DNA of 64,000 nt, from assembly GCA_047967505.1 (NCBI GenBank), contig CM106541.1. One strand, given 5' to 3'. The translations under genes and the position numbers were made by a program. The notes below the pieces were generated by a model, which ran no database searches, had not been told where the DNA came from, and was given only the letters and a program-made list of their open reading frames with translations. This stretch comes from Dipteris shenzhenensis (taxonomy: Eukaryota > Polypodiophyta > Polypodiopsida > Gleicheniales). Positions 23,277-34,376 of this stretch are shown here, in pieces. The number at the start of each line of letters is the position of its first letter. The first letter of the stretch is position 1.

Positions 23277-24110
23277 CCTTTGATCCCCCTTGAGTCCATT
23301 TCTGCCACATCATCATCTTCTTCTTTCCCATCTTCCTCCTCCTCCCCAAAATCTTAGAGAGCTTGGTTCTCCGCCTACAAACGACCATTGCCCAAACCCT
23401 CTGAGCTGGAAACTCCTTTAGTATGGGCGAACTTCCACCTGCAAGCAATTGAAGAAAAAACGTCTCTGTTGGTTGCCATTCTCCAGACAGCGAATTTCTT
23501 CTGTTGCTCAATACTCCCTGCCTACTCCGCCATTGCCGGAGCCCTCTTAGGAGTAGATGGGCGACCTCAAGATGAAGATTTTGAGCCATTTTTCAGGTCA
23601 TTTGGTTCAATAACAAGGGAGAAATCGTCAAAACTCAGGTTCAGCCTGTAGCAACTCTCTCGAGCAAAAGTGTGCACCATTTCATCCAACCTCAGTGCTG
23701 GACCCTCTCTGATATATGAGCTTTCTTTTGCTTCAAAAAGCCCTCTTTTCCTTGCTTTGAAGAGTGAGCTACAAGCCCTCCAAGTTCAACCTTTTGGTTT
23801 TGACAGTTTTGGACAAGTTTTTGAAGATGATGCTACATAAAATGCTACTCTAGCATTTCTGGTTTTTTGAAGCTTTCAATAACTTCAGTACAAGTGTGCT
23901 TCAATTTTGTTTTGAATTGCTAGACCTGGTTTTGATTGGAAAGTATTCATTTTAGCCACTTCTATGAAGCATGTAAGAAGAAGCATCATTGTTTGAAATT
24001 TGGTCACAAGACTTTGCTACATCAAATGCTTAAATTTTGAAGCATTTCAGTTGTTATTCTAAGTTCTGTAAGAGAGAAGGCACTGCCCAGTACCTCGGTT
24101 AGACCCTCTC

Positions 24111-24518
24111 ATGGCTTACTTATGCAAAATATGTGAAAAGCCAAAACATAAAGCAATGTCTTGTTATACTACAAAGGATGAAAATGTCAACCTGACTTCC
24201 TTGTTAAAGATTGCCAAAACAATGGTTGCCAAAAAGAAAGCAACTACAAAGCCAGAGATCTACCCTCTCATGGCACTTTTATTTGACTCCAAGTACAAGA
24301 AAAAGATGAAGGTCAGATACCTAAGATATGCTTCTCTACACAACTATGGAGATGACAAGATAATTGTTCTCTTGAAGGACATGATTTCCAGATCCACTTG
24401 TTCTATCATAGTACCATCTTATAAGGCACTAGACACTGCCCATTTGGTAAGACCTTGCCTTGACATGGATATTTTGCCTCCACAAGATGAGGCATCCCAT
24501 GAAGATTATGCATTTTAA
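24111..24518 (+). CDS. Hypothetical CCHC zinc-knuckle protein in copia element
   Basis: A 135-codon open frame starting at an ATG. Residues 5-18 read CKICEKPKHKAMSC, a perfect C-x2-C-x4-H-x4-C zinc knuckle as in the nucleocapsid part of gag. The rest is Lys-rich (KTMVAKKKATTKP near residue 40) and has no protease or pol motif. It lies between the primer site and the polypurine tract of the element at 22969-25003. It may be a reduced gag or the end of a longer decayed gag. Whether it is expressed is unknown. Confidence 0.45.
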   Translation: MAYLCKICEKPKHKAMSCYTTKDENVNLTSLLKIAKTMVAKKKATTKPEIYPLMALLFDSKYKKKMKVRYLRYASLHNYGDDKIIVLLKDMISRSTCSIIVPSYKALDTAHLVRPCLDMDILPPQDEASHEDYAF

Positions 24519-24884
24519 AACATCTCTATGTATGCTCCAGATCTCTCTTTTTATGTCAAGGTACTCAACCTGGATAGACCTCCAAAATAAATGAAAATAA
24601 ACTATTGTGTTTTATAAACACCTCTGGTCACCTTATGATGTAGGCCATGTGTATGTTTTGCTCCATGGTACCTTCTACAGACATTGTGTGCATGTACATG
24701 CAGGGGAGATAACCATTGGAAGGTCTTTTTGTATCCCTTTTTATTTACCTTACACCCATGGGAACCCTTGCTAGCATGGGAACCTAGCCATAGATTTATC
24801 CTTGACCACCATGAGATGGCATGAGAAACTATGAGACTAGATGTATCCTTGACATAGCCTGAGGCATTCCCTTGAGGGGGGGTT

Positions 24885-25003
24885 TGTTGGAATATCTCAA
24901 GGTGTATGCCTCAGGCACACCTTGGTTTCTATGTGTGAGTGCTAGAGGCATAGCTAGGTGCCCACAAGCACAGTTAGGTGGTGGAGAGCCACATAGGATG
25001 ATT
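24885..25003 (+). repeat. Truncated 3' LTR
   Basis: Matches bases 1-119 of the 5' LTR with a handful of differences, then changes abruptly after gatgatt. Confidence 0.88.
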
Positions 25004-25389
25004 ATTAAAAACTTACTAGACAATGATGCTTAGAATGTGAAACTAAAATCACCATAAGTACAATTCAAGTCACACAGGTGAGTACTCTAGGCTCCTTAAG
25101 ACCGTGGGATCAAAATGGACAGAAGACAAGAACTTTTTCTAAATGTTCAATCTTGATTTTAAAAAAGTCATAATTTGCATGGTCCTCAAAGGTTGATGCT
25201 TCATACGCTTTAAGCTTTGAGCTTGCGAAGTTATCTTCACATTATTTCTTCCTTTAGTGTTCATCATGGCTCGTCCTCCCACATTATCCACACCCTTTAT
25301 TTTTCTCTATCGATCCTTATCTTCTTTAGTTTAAGCTGGCTCATCGATTGTTTGCAACATTTCTTCTCGTAAGATTTAATGCAACACAA
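25004..25389. other. Anonymous sequence
   Basis: No recognised feature between the truncated LTR and the gag remnant. Confidence 0.35.
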
Positions 25390-25685
25390 AGAAGGTAATT
25401 TGCATCTTCATCCAAGCATAACACCCTTGCCATCTCATTATATTTTGCGGGAAGACTCTTCAAAAGAATTGCTTTTCTTATCATCAACTTCAACTTTAGA
25501 GTTGAGATTATGTAATTGTCCCAACAAAGTTAGCATTCTATTTAGAAACTTACCTAGGTTCTCTTCAAATTTATAAGCTCTTGTTTTAAAATTGCTTTGG
25601 AATGCTTCATTCGTAATCCGAAAAGAGTTTTCAAGGATCCTCTTACTCTCAATTGCAACCTTCTTTGTATCAACATGATGGAAAT
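25390..25685 (-). pseudogene. Ty1/copia gag remnant
   Basis: The minus strand reads, across one frameshift, as the copia gag core. NLGKFLNRMLTLLGQL is followed in the next frame by ILLKSLPAKYNEMARVL, matching the family pattern of a helical segment and then a conserved 'LL.SLP..Y' motif. Upstream on the minus strand is KVAIESKRILENSF. No zinc knuckle or pol is attached. It is an isolated, dead fragment in opposite orientation to the element at 22969-25003. Confidence 0.6.
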
Positions 25686-26175
25686 AATGTAAACGGAGTG
25701 CTCACCCTATCAATCCAATTGCTTTAAGAATTTTTTGATTTTATGAAGCTCTCTCTCTCTCTCTCGCTCAGGTATCTTCTCGGTTTCATCGACTAAATTC
25801 CATAAATCTTTCTATATCAAATAAAATTGAATGGCAAGTTGCCACGAAGAGAAGTTGCAAACTAGTAAACCATATGAGCATGCTCTCCATTGAATTGTCT
25901 TTCTTCAATGTTTCCATACTCTCCTTCTAAAGTGCTCCAATCAGTGTCCTAAAACAAACTTTAGACACAATGTCAAGTGTGACTCTTCTCGTGTCGCACC
26001 CTTTATTTGTTGATCTTCTACAAACTCGTACAAAGACTAGCACTTTATAACTTTATTTCTTGACATGTTGAAGTAGAATAAATGCTCATGCAAAGATCCT
26101 CACAGTACGAAGATGATCTTATGAATTCTCATAGAATCACATGCAAAGTCTCAACAACCTATCTTGACCATTGTT
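25686..26175. other. Anonymous sequence with short (TC)n
   Basis: Contains a short ctctct run near 25748. It may be further decayed retroelement sequence, but no motif is secure. Confidence 0.35.
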
Positions 26176-26790
26176 GGCATTTAGAGCTTGTGTTTCATGT
26201 TCATGATATGCATGCAATAGTTAATCCAAGCAATTGCGTAGTGTAGGCTCAGGATGTAACAACTATTTTAGTTTATCAAATGAACAAAAAATTATAGAAA
26301 GAGATAGTTGAAAAAATTTATGCTCAACACTAAGGACTATTAATCTATGGTTTAGGCGTTAATAATGCATCCCTACTGAGCTTTTTGTTGCATTACAACT
26401 TTAATGTGATCAGAGGGTCAACTATGCTATGGACCCTAAGATCAGTTGCTCTGCCAGACATATCTAGAGATGCAACGAGCCATGAAGAAGTTTCTCAACT
26501 CATCACAACTACATAAACCATCAAATACTTGCCTTTGTCTTGGCCAGAACCTTCACGAGCAACCTCCATTGTTGCCAAGTGTCACATGTGCAAGAACAAA
26601 TGCAATGTAGCTACCTTGGATTGGAGGGTAGTGCATGGCCCAATCATAAAGCTCAGCCTAGTTCATCCTACCAATCAATACATCATACTCACAACTTTAG
26701 TAACGTAGGCCTCCGCATGAGAGTTTGCTCCAACAAGCCTCAAAGAGCAACATGACCGCTAATGGTTTGGGCAACCCTTCCTATAGAAGG
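26176..26790 (+). repeat. Dispersed repeat family, member 2
   Basis: Collinear with 21955-22476 as far as 26645. The tail (26720-26790: caagcctcaaagagcaac... then gtttgggcaaccc) resembles the units repeated at 41876-42610, linking the three loci into one family. Confidence 0.65.
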
Positions 26791-28042
26791 TTGTGAGAGA
26801 AAAGAAATCAATGCACCACCCCTACTTCCATGGTGCCAATGCCTAAGCTTTCGGCAATGTCATGGACATTGAGGTGAAGGATGCGTCATTGTGATCGTGG
26901 GAAGGTGGTTGGCCAAGATTGAGAAGATTTTCACGTGGCATCTCCTTGAGCTCCATCGCTCCATGGCTCCTTGAAGAAAGTGACAGTGAAGTGAAGCTAA
27001 GCTCCAAGTGTGAGAGGGAAGCAAAGGTGTAGAAACTGAGCGTGGCTTTGCATAGGATGGGATGGCTTTGCATAGGGTGGGAGTAGTAGTAGTCGAATTA
27101 AAGTCAAATAAGCCTACAAGTAGAGCTACCCTAGCTAGCACCAGCTTGAGAACCCAAGGAACAATATTGTTGTGTTGGTGCAAAAGCATTGGCTAAAGTA
27201 AGCGTTGTGTTGTGTTGAAGAGTCTACAAAAAGTTGCAATGTAGTGATTGTGCATATGAAAGCGAGGGATTGCATATGTTTGTCAAATTTGTCCAGCCCT
27301 CATCATTTGTGCTTACCTTCTTTGTCCATTAGGCTCCATCTTGTTTGCTCTTTTCCCTCAACTTCTTGGAAAGGCCTTTATTTAGAATCCCCTCTACCCT
27401 CCCCACTTATTGCCAAGATTAATTTGTACCATGAATTTAGTTTTGGTAGATGGATGATGAAATTTGTTTCTAACAGTGATAGTTTCACGAAGCCATGGGT
27501 GTTGAAGCCACACTACATCCCATTTGTTGCATAAGCACCTCCGAAATGTACGAAAGCATAGTCTTGCAATTGCACACCCCCTCTGACGCTACTAGAGACA
27601 TGTTCATCAAGCTATAGGTCATAAGCACAAGTTAATATAGACGTTGCTCTGGGGCCATGTCAACAAGAAAGATGACAATGATGCAAGCCCCATAGCCTCC
27701 TTGACAACAAAGAAGTTACAAGCCTTTCAACCCAAGTGGTCACAAGGTTGAAGATAAAGTTGGAATTAAGATCAATGAGGAGGCTATTAACAAAGAAGGA
27801 AGTTGCAAGTCTTTTATCCCAAGTGGTCACAAAGAGTGAAGATTAAGGTAAAGTTGGAGTTATAAAGAGCGATGAAGAGGGCATTAACAAAGAAGAAGAT
27901 GGAGGCCATGATCTTACCCCCTTGGATTTTGGACAATTGCGTGGTGGCACGGTGTAAGCATTAGCATGGTGGAAAGCTTATTGAATGTGTTTCATTCTTT
28001 CATCTTGGTAGAATGCTAGAAGTTTCAGCATTTCAATAGTTG
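26791..28042. other. Anonymous sequence with an 86-bp tandem duplication
   Basis: No gene recognised; open frames on both strands (for example 26860-27189 minus and 27205-27534 plus) lack domain signatures. An imperfect tandem duplication lies at 27704-27789 and 27790-27892 (shared cccaagtggtcacaa). Confidence 0.5.
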
Positions 28043-28047
28043 CATAG
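28043..28047 (+). other. Target site duplication, left (catag)
   Basis: catag here is repeated exactly at 31296-31300, immediately outside the two LTRs. Confidence 0.93.
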
Positions 28048-28210
28048 TGTTGAGATTTAGCATCTCCAGGCGTGGCCAGCCGACCAGCCCCCATGCAGCA
28101 AGGGGGGCCAGAGGGGGTAGGCTGGCCGACCAGCTAGTCGGCCCAGTTGGCCTGCCCGACCAGGCTGGTCGGTCCAGCCAAACTGGCCGACTCCCCCCCT
28201 TGGCCTGCCC

Positions 28211-28218
28211 TATAAAAG
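28211..28218 (+). promoter_or_regulatory. LTR TATA box
   Basis: TATAAAAG, 163 bases from the LTR start. The same sequence sits at the same offset in the 3' LTR (30659-30666). It is the likely core promoter of the element. Confidence 0.8.
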
Positions 28219-28373
28219 GGCCTCTTTCCCTTCATTTCCTCCATCACTTTTTCCAGCAGCTCCTCAAGGCTTTTGTCTCAGCCTGCTCCTGGCCATCTTC
28301 ACCGGAGCCTCCCTTCAGCTGTTCCGTTGGCTGCCCTCGCTCCCTCTACAGATCTTCTGGTGCAACTCCTCTA

Positions 28374-28634
28374 GCCTCCTCGCTCCAGGCTCCTCCTGCC
28401 TCCTCGCTCCAGGCTCCTCCTGCCTCCTCGCTCCAGGCTCCTCCTGCCTCCTCGTTGCAGGCCCCTCCAGCCTTCTTGCTCCAGGCTCCTCCTGCCTCCT
28501 CGTTGCAGGCCCCTCTAGCCTTCTTGCTCCAGGCTCCTCCTGCCTCCTCGTTGCAGGCTCATCCAGCCTCCGTGCTCCACACTCCTTCAGCCTCCTCGTT
28601 CCAAGCTCCTCCAGCCTCCGTGCTCTCAGGCTCC
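28374..28634 (+). repeat. 24-bp minisatellite in 5' LTR
   Basis: About eleven units of the type gcctcctcgctccaggctcc plus tcct, with gttgcagg and ttcttgctcc variants. The array in the 3' LTR (30822-31082) has the same number and order of variant units. Confidence 0.92.
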
Positions 28635-28847
28635 AGCCTCCTTGTGCCCAGATCCTCTGCTCCAGTTCAGCCCCTTCTGCAGCTCCTGTTTCTCATCCTG
28701 TTCAGGACTCCTTGTATTACAGTTGCTGCCTTGGTTTATGGGCTAAGTTACAGCAGATCTGTTTGTGGCACATCTTGTTGTCTCTAGTATTCTCTGTGTG
28801 ATACTGTAGCTTCAGTTTGCTTACATCTTCCGCTGCCACTCTTGACA

Positions 28848-28859
28848 TGGTATCAGAGC
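28848..28859 (+). other. Primer binding site (tRNA-iMet type)
   Basis: tggtatcagagc, the standard plant copia primer site, abutting the LTR end. Confidence 0.95.
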
Positions 28860-29433
28860 AACAGGTTCTCCCCATCCTCTTGGTTACTGAAGCATCCACC
28901 AACACCTGGGTGATTTCTTCTATGCATCTCTCTTGCTGGTCGGCAGCCTATGTTCCTCCTGCCTCTGTGATCAGCCCGTTGCCTTCTCCTCCTGCCCCGA
29001 GATCGGCACCTTGGTCACTTCTCCCTATGGTTGGCTTCACTGCAGGCTCCTAGTTTTCTGGTCGGCATCTTCCTAGGCACATGTCTTGTTGGTCGGCAGT
29101 ACCTCTTGTGCACCAATTTTAGTCGGCATCCATCCTGCCCCTGAATCCAGGTACATCTGTGACCTCGACAGCTTCTCTAGCATCTCCTACTCCGAGGCAC
29201 CAGTCGGCATCTTGAAAATCGGTTTTGTGAATTTATATTTTGAAAATTTGCACCTGTACCCTGGACTATCAATAGCAGCCTACTGCTTCATCAAGAGCCT
29301 CTCCCCCCCTTCCTTCATCGCGCATCGGGTCGGCTCCCGTCTTCACCCGTACGACTTTATTAAGGGGTTCCTGGCAGAATTTATTGGCTCTTGATTTTTG
29401 GGTTCGATAGTTCTCTGTTTGGTATTGAAACAC

Positions 29434-30501
29434 ATGGGGGACCTCAGCCACTCAAGAAATCATAAGTTCTATCTAAAAAGTACGGATCTCCACACCCAGA
29501 TACAGATCCCAATCCTTCCCCACTTCTCCGAAACTCAGAAGTTTGATGGTACTAACTATGACACCTGGAAGGATAACATCGCCGCAGTTTCAGAGGGGGA
29601 CAGACATCCTCTTCTCCATTTACTCTCTCGTACAGGTTCCCATCTACCGGATTCTCGTCACCGACAAACCTTCCTCATTTGCACTACACTCCGAGTCTTG
29701 GATTGTTTCTTTACATGGCCCCAACCGGAAACATACTCTCGAGGGGGACTCTCCCGTTCACCATCCTTCAACAGTCCGGCTCGTCATCGACATTACCAGC
29801 TTCTTGCGGACTCACCTAGTTCCCTGCTTCTTCTCTGGCTACTTAACACTCGACTGGATCTCGGCTTTTCTGTCGGCACCCTCAGTACCTTCATGCAAAC
29901 CCCTTCGTTTTCTCATTGGCAAGCTGCTCGACGTCTCCTCCGCCATCTTCAAGGGACCTCTACTTTCGGGCTCTTATATACTGCCGGTGGTTCCTCTCCT
30001 TCCCCACTCACTCTCCGAGGTTGGAGTGACTCCGATTGGGCTAGCGACCCCGATTCTCGCCGCTCTACCACGGGCTATGTTTTCTCCTTTGGCTCTGGGG
30101 CTATCTCCTGGTCCAGTAAACGCCAACCCACGGTCGCCCTATCTTCCACCGAGGCTGAGTATCGGGCTATGTGTAGTGCCACCTGTGAGGCTGTGTGGCT
30201 TCGGCGCCTTCTTCTCGATTGTGGTTTTCAGCAATCCACTTCTACCACACCTTTTTGTGACAATCAAAGCTGTATTGCCCTTGCTCGCAATCCGGTCTTT
30301 CATGCTCGGACAAAACACATTGAAATTCAGTACCACTACACGCGAGAGAAGGTTCTTGACGATACCATTGTGCTCCTCTTCAGCACCACTTCCGACAACG
30401 TCGCCGACATATTTACCAAATCTGTTTCTCCTCCCCTTCTCCAACGTCATACCAGCTCTCTGGGTCTTGTGCCACACCCTGGAGCTGAGAGGGGGTGTTG
30501 A
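29434..30501 (+). CDS. Gag N-terminus fused to copia RNase H
   Basis: An uninterrupted frame of 355 codons from the ATG at 29434; the frame is open a little further upstream. Near residue 37 it has FDGTNYDTWKDNI, the conserved start of copia gag. A stretch of low similarity follows, with RT-end features (NTRLDLGFSVGTL, near residue 138). A full RNase H domain comes next: the SDSDWASD aspartate region (around residue 200), ALSSTEAEYRA (around 235), FCDNQSC (around 274) and FHARTKHIE (around 289). The acidic residues expected for catalysis are present. Protease, integrase and the RT palm are absent. The stop TGA lies in the first bases of the 3' LTR. The intact frame across a large deletion is unusual; a selected function or simple youth could explain it. 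Confidence 0.8.
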   Translation: MGDLSHSRNHKFYLKSTDLHTQIQIPILPHFSETQKFDGTNYDTWKDNIAAVSEGDRHPLLHLLSRTGSHLPDSRHRQTFLICTTLRVLDCFFTWPQPETYSRGGLSRSPSFNSPARHRHYQLLADSPSSLLLLWLLNTRLDLGFSVGTLSTFMQTPSFSHWQAARRLLRHLQGTSTFGLLYTAGGSSPSPLTLRGWSDSDWASDPDSRRSTTGYVFSFGSGAISWSSKRQPTVALSSTEAEYRAMCSATCEAVWLRRLLLDCGFQQSTSTTPFCDNQSCIALARNPVFHARTKHIEIQYHYTREKVLDDTIVLLFSTTSDNVADIFTKSVSPPLLQRHTSSLGLVPHPGAERGC

Positions 30502-31295
30502 GATTTAGCATCTCCAGGCGTGGCCAGCCGACCAGCCCCCATGCAGCAAGGGGGGCCAGAGGGGGTAGGCTGGCCGACCAGTTGGTCGGCCCAGTTGGCC
30601 TGACCGACCAGGCTAGTCGGTCCAGCCAAACTGGCTGACTCCCCCCCTTGGCCTGCCCTATAAAAGGGCCTCTTTCCCTTCATTTCCTCCATCACTTTTT
30701 CCAACAGCTCCTCAAGGCTTTTGTCTCAGCCTGCTCCTGGCCATCTTCACCGGAGCCTCCCTTCAGCTGTTCTGTTGGCTGCCCTCGCTCCCTCTGCAGA
30801 TCTTCTGGTGCAACTCCTCTAGCCTCCTCGCTCCAGGCTCCTCTAGCCTCCTCGCTCCAGGCTCCTCCTGCCTCCTCGCTCCAGGCTCCTCCTGCCTCCT
30901 CGTTGCAGGCCCCTCCAGCCTTCTTGCTCCAGGCTCCTCCTGCCTCCTCGTTGCAGGCCCCTCCAGCCTTCTTGCTCCAGGCTCCTCCTGCCTCCTCGTT
31001 GCAGGCTCATCCAGCCTCCGTGCTCCACACTCCTTCAGCCTCCTCGTTCCAGGCTCCTCTAGCCTCCGTGCTCTCAGGCTCCAGCCTCCTTGTGCCCAGA
31101 TCCTCTGCTCCAGTTCAGCCCCTTCTGCAGCTCCTGTTTCTCATCCTGTTCAGGACTCCTTGTATTACAGTTGCTGCCCTGGTTTATGGGCTAAGTTACA
31201 GCAGATCTGTTTGTGGCACATCTTGTTGTCTCTAGTATTCTCTGTGTGATTCTGTAGCTTCAGTTTGCTTACATCTTCCGCTGCCACTCTTGACA
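30496..31295 (+). repeat. 3' LTR
   Basis: Same length as the 5' LTR and about 98% identical. The long plus frame here is open only from 30648 to 31235 because of substitutions upstream. Confidence 0.95.
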
Positions 31296-31300
31296 CATAG
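31296..31300 (+). other. Target site duplication, right (catag)
   Basis: Exact repeat of 28043-28047. Confidence 0.93.
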
Positions 31301-31597
31301 TACCACCAAAGGAACATCGGTCTCACTCTTTAATGATTTTCAACACCCAATGTTGGAACTCATTGTTGCAACTTGCACCTTTTTCAAAAATAAAGAAAGA
31401 AACAATGTTTAAATAGTATTTATTTATTCACTTGGTGAGCTGAAATAAGCTAAATCCATAAATGCTTTTAACATTGGAGAAGATCATGATTATATTCTAG
31501 AAGTGTCAAAAAAGGAAAGTTATCCAACATTTATGGTTTCCCTTCAAAGGTACCCTATACTAATTGTGTAGATAGAGAGGAGGAAGCAGAGCACTTT

Positions 31598-31744
31598 TGT
31601 TGAGGATGGTGTAAATTGCACCATCCAAATAGGGCATTAGGGGCAAGTCCTAACCCTAATCCTAACCTTAAAGGGTTCTTATGTATATATTCGTGATTAT
31701 GTTCAACACAACATAGTGTATAGGTAGCTATGTCATGTGCACTT

Positions 31745-31778
<34 letters not shown>

Positions 31779-31789
31779 CCACTTTATCA
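31598..31789 (+). repeat. 5' LTR of the short-LTR element
   Basis: Collinear with 34377-34538. Contains ccctaaccctaa-like text and a (TC)n run at 31753-31780. Confidence 0.75.
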
Positions 31790-32767
31790 TGATGCTAGAG
31801 CACCAAGTGTTCCTAAGCCCTTGCATCTTGTCAAGACATCAAGCCCTCCTTATGTGAGGCATCCTCCATCTTCGAGTAAGAGATCCATGACGTCCATTCT
31901 TTGTGTGAAAGTGTTTTTCGTGAGAGAGTGTATTAGTCCTTTCTCCATCAAGGTGTAAGGCCTCCTTCTAAGGCACCTTCTTCATTTCTTTAGCTTTTCT
32001 TGCAGGGCTCTTCTCCATCTTCGATTTGCTTCAAAAAGCTTGTCATTTTGAGATATGGAGTGTTCCTTCTTGAGTTCTCACATGAGGTCCATTTTTGAGA
32101 GATGTGAGGATATCAAGTTTGAGGACGACAACAATGGATTGGTGCTCGCTCCTTCGAGCTTCAACACAAGCAAAGATAGCATCTCATAACCATGGCTGCA
32201 ACTCGGTCTTGAAGGCACAACAAGCATCAATAACGCCTTCCAACAAGCTGCATCTTCAACAAGGCTAACTACTGTCTCTAGTAGACAGCAACAAATCACT
32301 ATATGACTAGAAGCTCCATAACAACTTTTGGAGATCACACCACCTGTAGCGACCTCGTGCAACATGAACTTAAGCTATAGCAGTGAGGCAGCTTCTAAGG
32401 GCTTACGACATCCCTATCAGTCCGACCCACTGCGCCTTCTACAACCTAACTCATGCAGCAAGGCAAAGGCTACTACACATCAAATTCGCAAACTTCAACA
32501 TGCGGTTCCAATTGCATAACTCGTCTTCTCTACATACAATGGAATCCTACAAATTGCAGCGACCCAGCCACCGGTTGACTATCAGTGCCATCGACTAGTC
32601 TGGGCAAACTCGACTGCAAGCACACAGGCAGCTCGTGCAATTAGCTCTAAGAGTCCTATATGGCCATAGCCAACAGAGGTGCAATGAATGCACACGAGGA
32701 CCAGCCATCCTCTTATGCAATGGGTGCTATAATCATAGCCTCACATCTCTTCAACACCTTGTACTCT

Positions 32768-32905
32768 TGGTAAGCCCTCAGCACGAGGAACATTCAATAG
32801 TAAGCCCTTAGCATGAGGCCCATTTCTCAGTAAACCCTTAGCATGAGGCAGCTTAGCATGAGGCACATTTTACAGTAAGCCCTCGGCACGAGGCAATCCC
32901 ATCTA
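32768..32905 (+). repeat. Degenerate tandem repeat, about 35-bp unit
   Basis: Four to five copies of a unit with agtaagcccttagcatgagg, inside the short-LTR element. Confidence 0.8.
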
Positions 32906-33608
32906 CATCAGCACAGTCTAATGCTAGTTATGTACAACCATCACATTCATGCATGGATCCGACTCTATCTATTGTCACACCAGATGCAGATACCCAACAG
33001 GAGTTCATCCCAGTGATCATCCAGTTATTTAGTAGAGTTAACTCCTCAGTACGAGACACATCTCTACCAACATGCAGAGATACATGCCACATCGCATTCA
33101 GCTCCTTTAGGTGATTCCGGTCCAACATCCATCATTGATGCTTTCACCTCTAAAATGGAGCATACCTTGGACCTCGATCAACAAACTAGTGTTCATGACA
33201 TTCTAGCATCGGCTCAGCCATGCCGCATTGGTTTGTCCTGGATCCAATAATCACCACCTCTTTCGGTTAGCAAATCATTCCTCAGCATGAGGATATTTAT
33301 GCATTAGTGCAATGCTGGTCCAATGCAATGGACATAATTAGGTTCAACCATAGTGCAACCTGGGAAACCTAAGTGTTTCAACATGCACTTATAGCTGTCA
33401 TATATAGTCCTTACTTGATGCAAATTAGTGATTGGATCCAGGACTATAGATCTATCCCTACATCAACATTTGGTACCTCATATGCCTCAGGGATATCTTA
33501 TGATTTTTTAGTTGTATTTTAGGCTTCTAGGCCTTCTTACTGTCAAGTCCTTCTTGATGAGCCTATGATAGTTGCTACATCCCATGCTGACAAATCATTA
33601 GCCATGCA

Positions 33609-33722
33609 CAAATTAGATGGCCTTCAGCTCATGACAAATGAGCATACAGGTTTGTCATGAGCATCAGTTCATGACAAATTAGATGACCTTCAGCTCATGA
33701 CAAATGAGCATACAGGTTTGAC
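33609..33722 (+). repeat. 67-bp imperfect tandem duplication
   Basis: ccttcagctcatgacaaatg and the following agcatacaggtttg occur twice within about 110 bases. Confidence 0.85.
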
Positions 33723-34053
33723 AGATTGCAATACCTTGTCAATTTTATGGGCCTCTTCTTTGGTAGAACAGTGTATCATACCTACACATTCGGCCCCAGT
33801 TTTTCAGCCCCTAGATCACTCTATCCAGATCGACTATGCAATCTTCTATGGTCTTGCATCATATGACAGAGATTACTCTATCGTTGCATACCCACAACAA
33901 TTTTGTCAGTTCTTTTGGATTGGTGATACCCTTGTTTGTCACAACCTACCGAATTACATCTTCACGGCTACACCGACTAGCTTCATGTCCAGAGGCCTCT
34001 TCTACATAGTAGTTGCACAGTCCACGACAACTTATGACATGTTCAGCACGTAG
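33697..34053 (+). CDS. Hypothetical frame inside the short-LTR element
   Basis: A 118-codon open frame of ordinary amino-acid composition (aromatic-rich near YAIFYGLASYDRDYS). It matches no family I recognise. It lies just before the 3' LTR, where a polyprotein C-terminus could be, but there are no pol motifs. It could be chance or a remnant of captured sequence. Confidence 0.2.
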   Translation: MTNEHTGLTDCNTLSILWASSLVEQCIIPTHSAPVFQPLDHSIQIDYAIFYGLASYDRDYSIVAYPQQFCQFFWIGDTLVCHNLPNYIFTATPTSFMSRGLFYIVVAQSTTTYDMFST

Positions 34054-34376
34054 CCATACATGGTCATGCACACAGTCATCTTTCAATAGACCAATCTTTG
34101 ATTCAGATGGACTTTACTTTCTGCATATTTCCTTTCTCTTCTCTTTGGCCTATCTTCTGGGTTTTATTCCCAGAGGTGAAGGCTGACCCACAACTTAAGA
34201 GGAGAAAATGCACATTTTTCATTCTACAAGTTTCCGCTGTGTAGTCACTATGCTCACACATGTAAATACTACTCTGATTCTTTTCAAATTTGGATGCTAT
34301 CGTATGCACCAAATGAAATCCACAAAAAGGTCTTGTACATGCACTCTCTATTTACCCAATGTAATTTAAGATGGGG

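Larger units (their letters stand above)
22969..25003 (+). mobile_element. Pol-less Ty1/copia-type element with truncated 3' LTR
   Basis: The 5' LTR is 22969-23264 (296 bp, TG...CA) and is followed at once by tgatatcagagc (23265-23276). That differs by one base from the plant initiator-Met tRNA primer site TGGTATCAGAGC. A polypurine stretch (ttgaggggggg, 24872-24882) precedes the 3' LTR, which starts at 24885 and matches the 5' LTR for 119 bases before breaking off at 25003. The 1.6-kb interior has a CCHC frame (24111-24518) but no protease, integrase or reverse transcriptase, so any mobility depended on a relative. No target duplication can be checked because the right end is lost. Confidence 0.85.
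28048..28847 (+). repeat. 5' LTR with TATA box and 24-bp minisatellite
   Basis: Contains paired ccgaccag/ctggtcgg motifs (28110-28190), a TATAAAAG box at 28211-28218 and about eleven 24-bp units at 28374-28634. One plus frame is open from 28047 to 28787 (246 codons) across most of the LTR; the array encodes an eight-residue Ala-Ser-Ser-Leu-Gln-Ala-Pro-Pro repeat in it. This may be fortuitous. Confidence 0.93.
28048..31295 (+). mobile_element. Non-autonomous Ty1/copia element with gag-RNase H fusion
   Basis: A complete 3.25-kb insertion: two 800-bp LTRs (28048-28847 and 30496-31295) starting TGTTGAG and ending TTGACA, a perfect tggtatcagagc primer site at 28848, a polypurine tract (gctgagaggggg) at 30484-30495, and a 5-bp target duplication catag. 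The LTRs are roughly 98% identical by eye, so insertion is fairly recent. Protease, integrase and most of reverse transcriptase are missing: the interior runs from a gag start into the end of RT and RNase H. It is GC-richer than its surroundings. It would need pol supplied in trans. The same arrangement found elsewhere in the genome would define a mobile deletion derivative. Confidence 0.95.

Noticed and set aside
29543-30508. A 321-codon alternative frame over the RNase H fusion
   Set aside because: It overlaps the frame with clear gag and RNase H motifs and has none itself.
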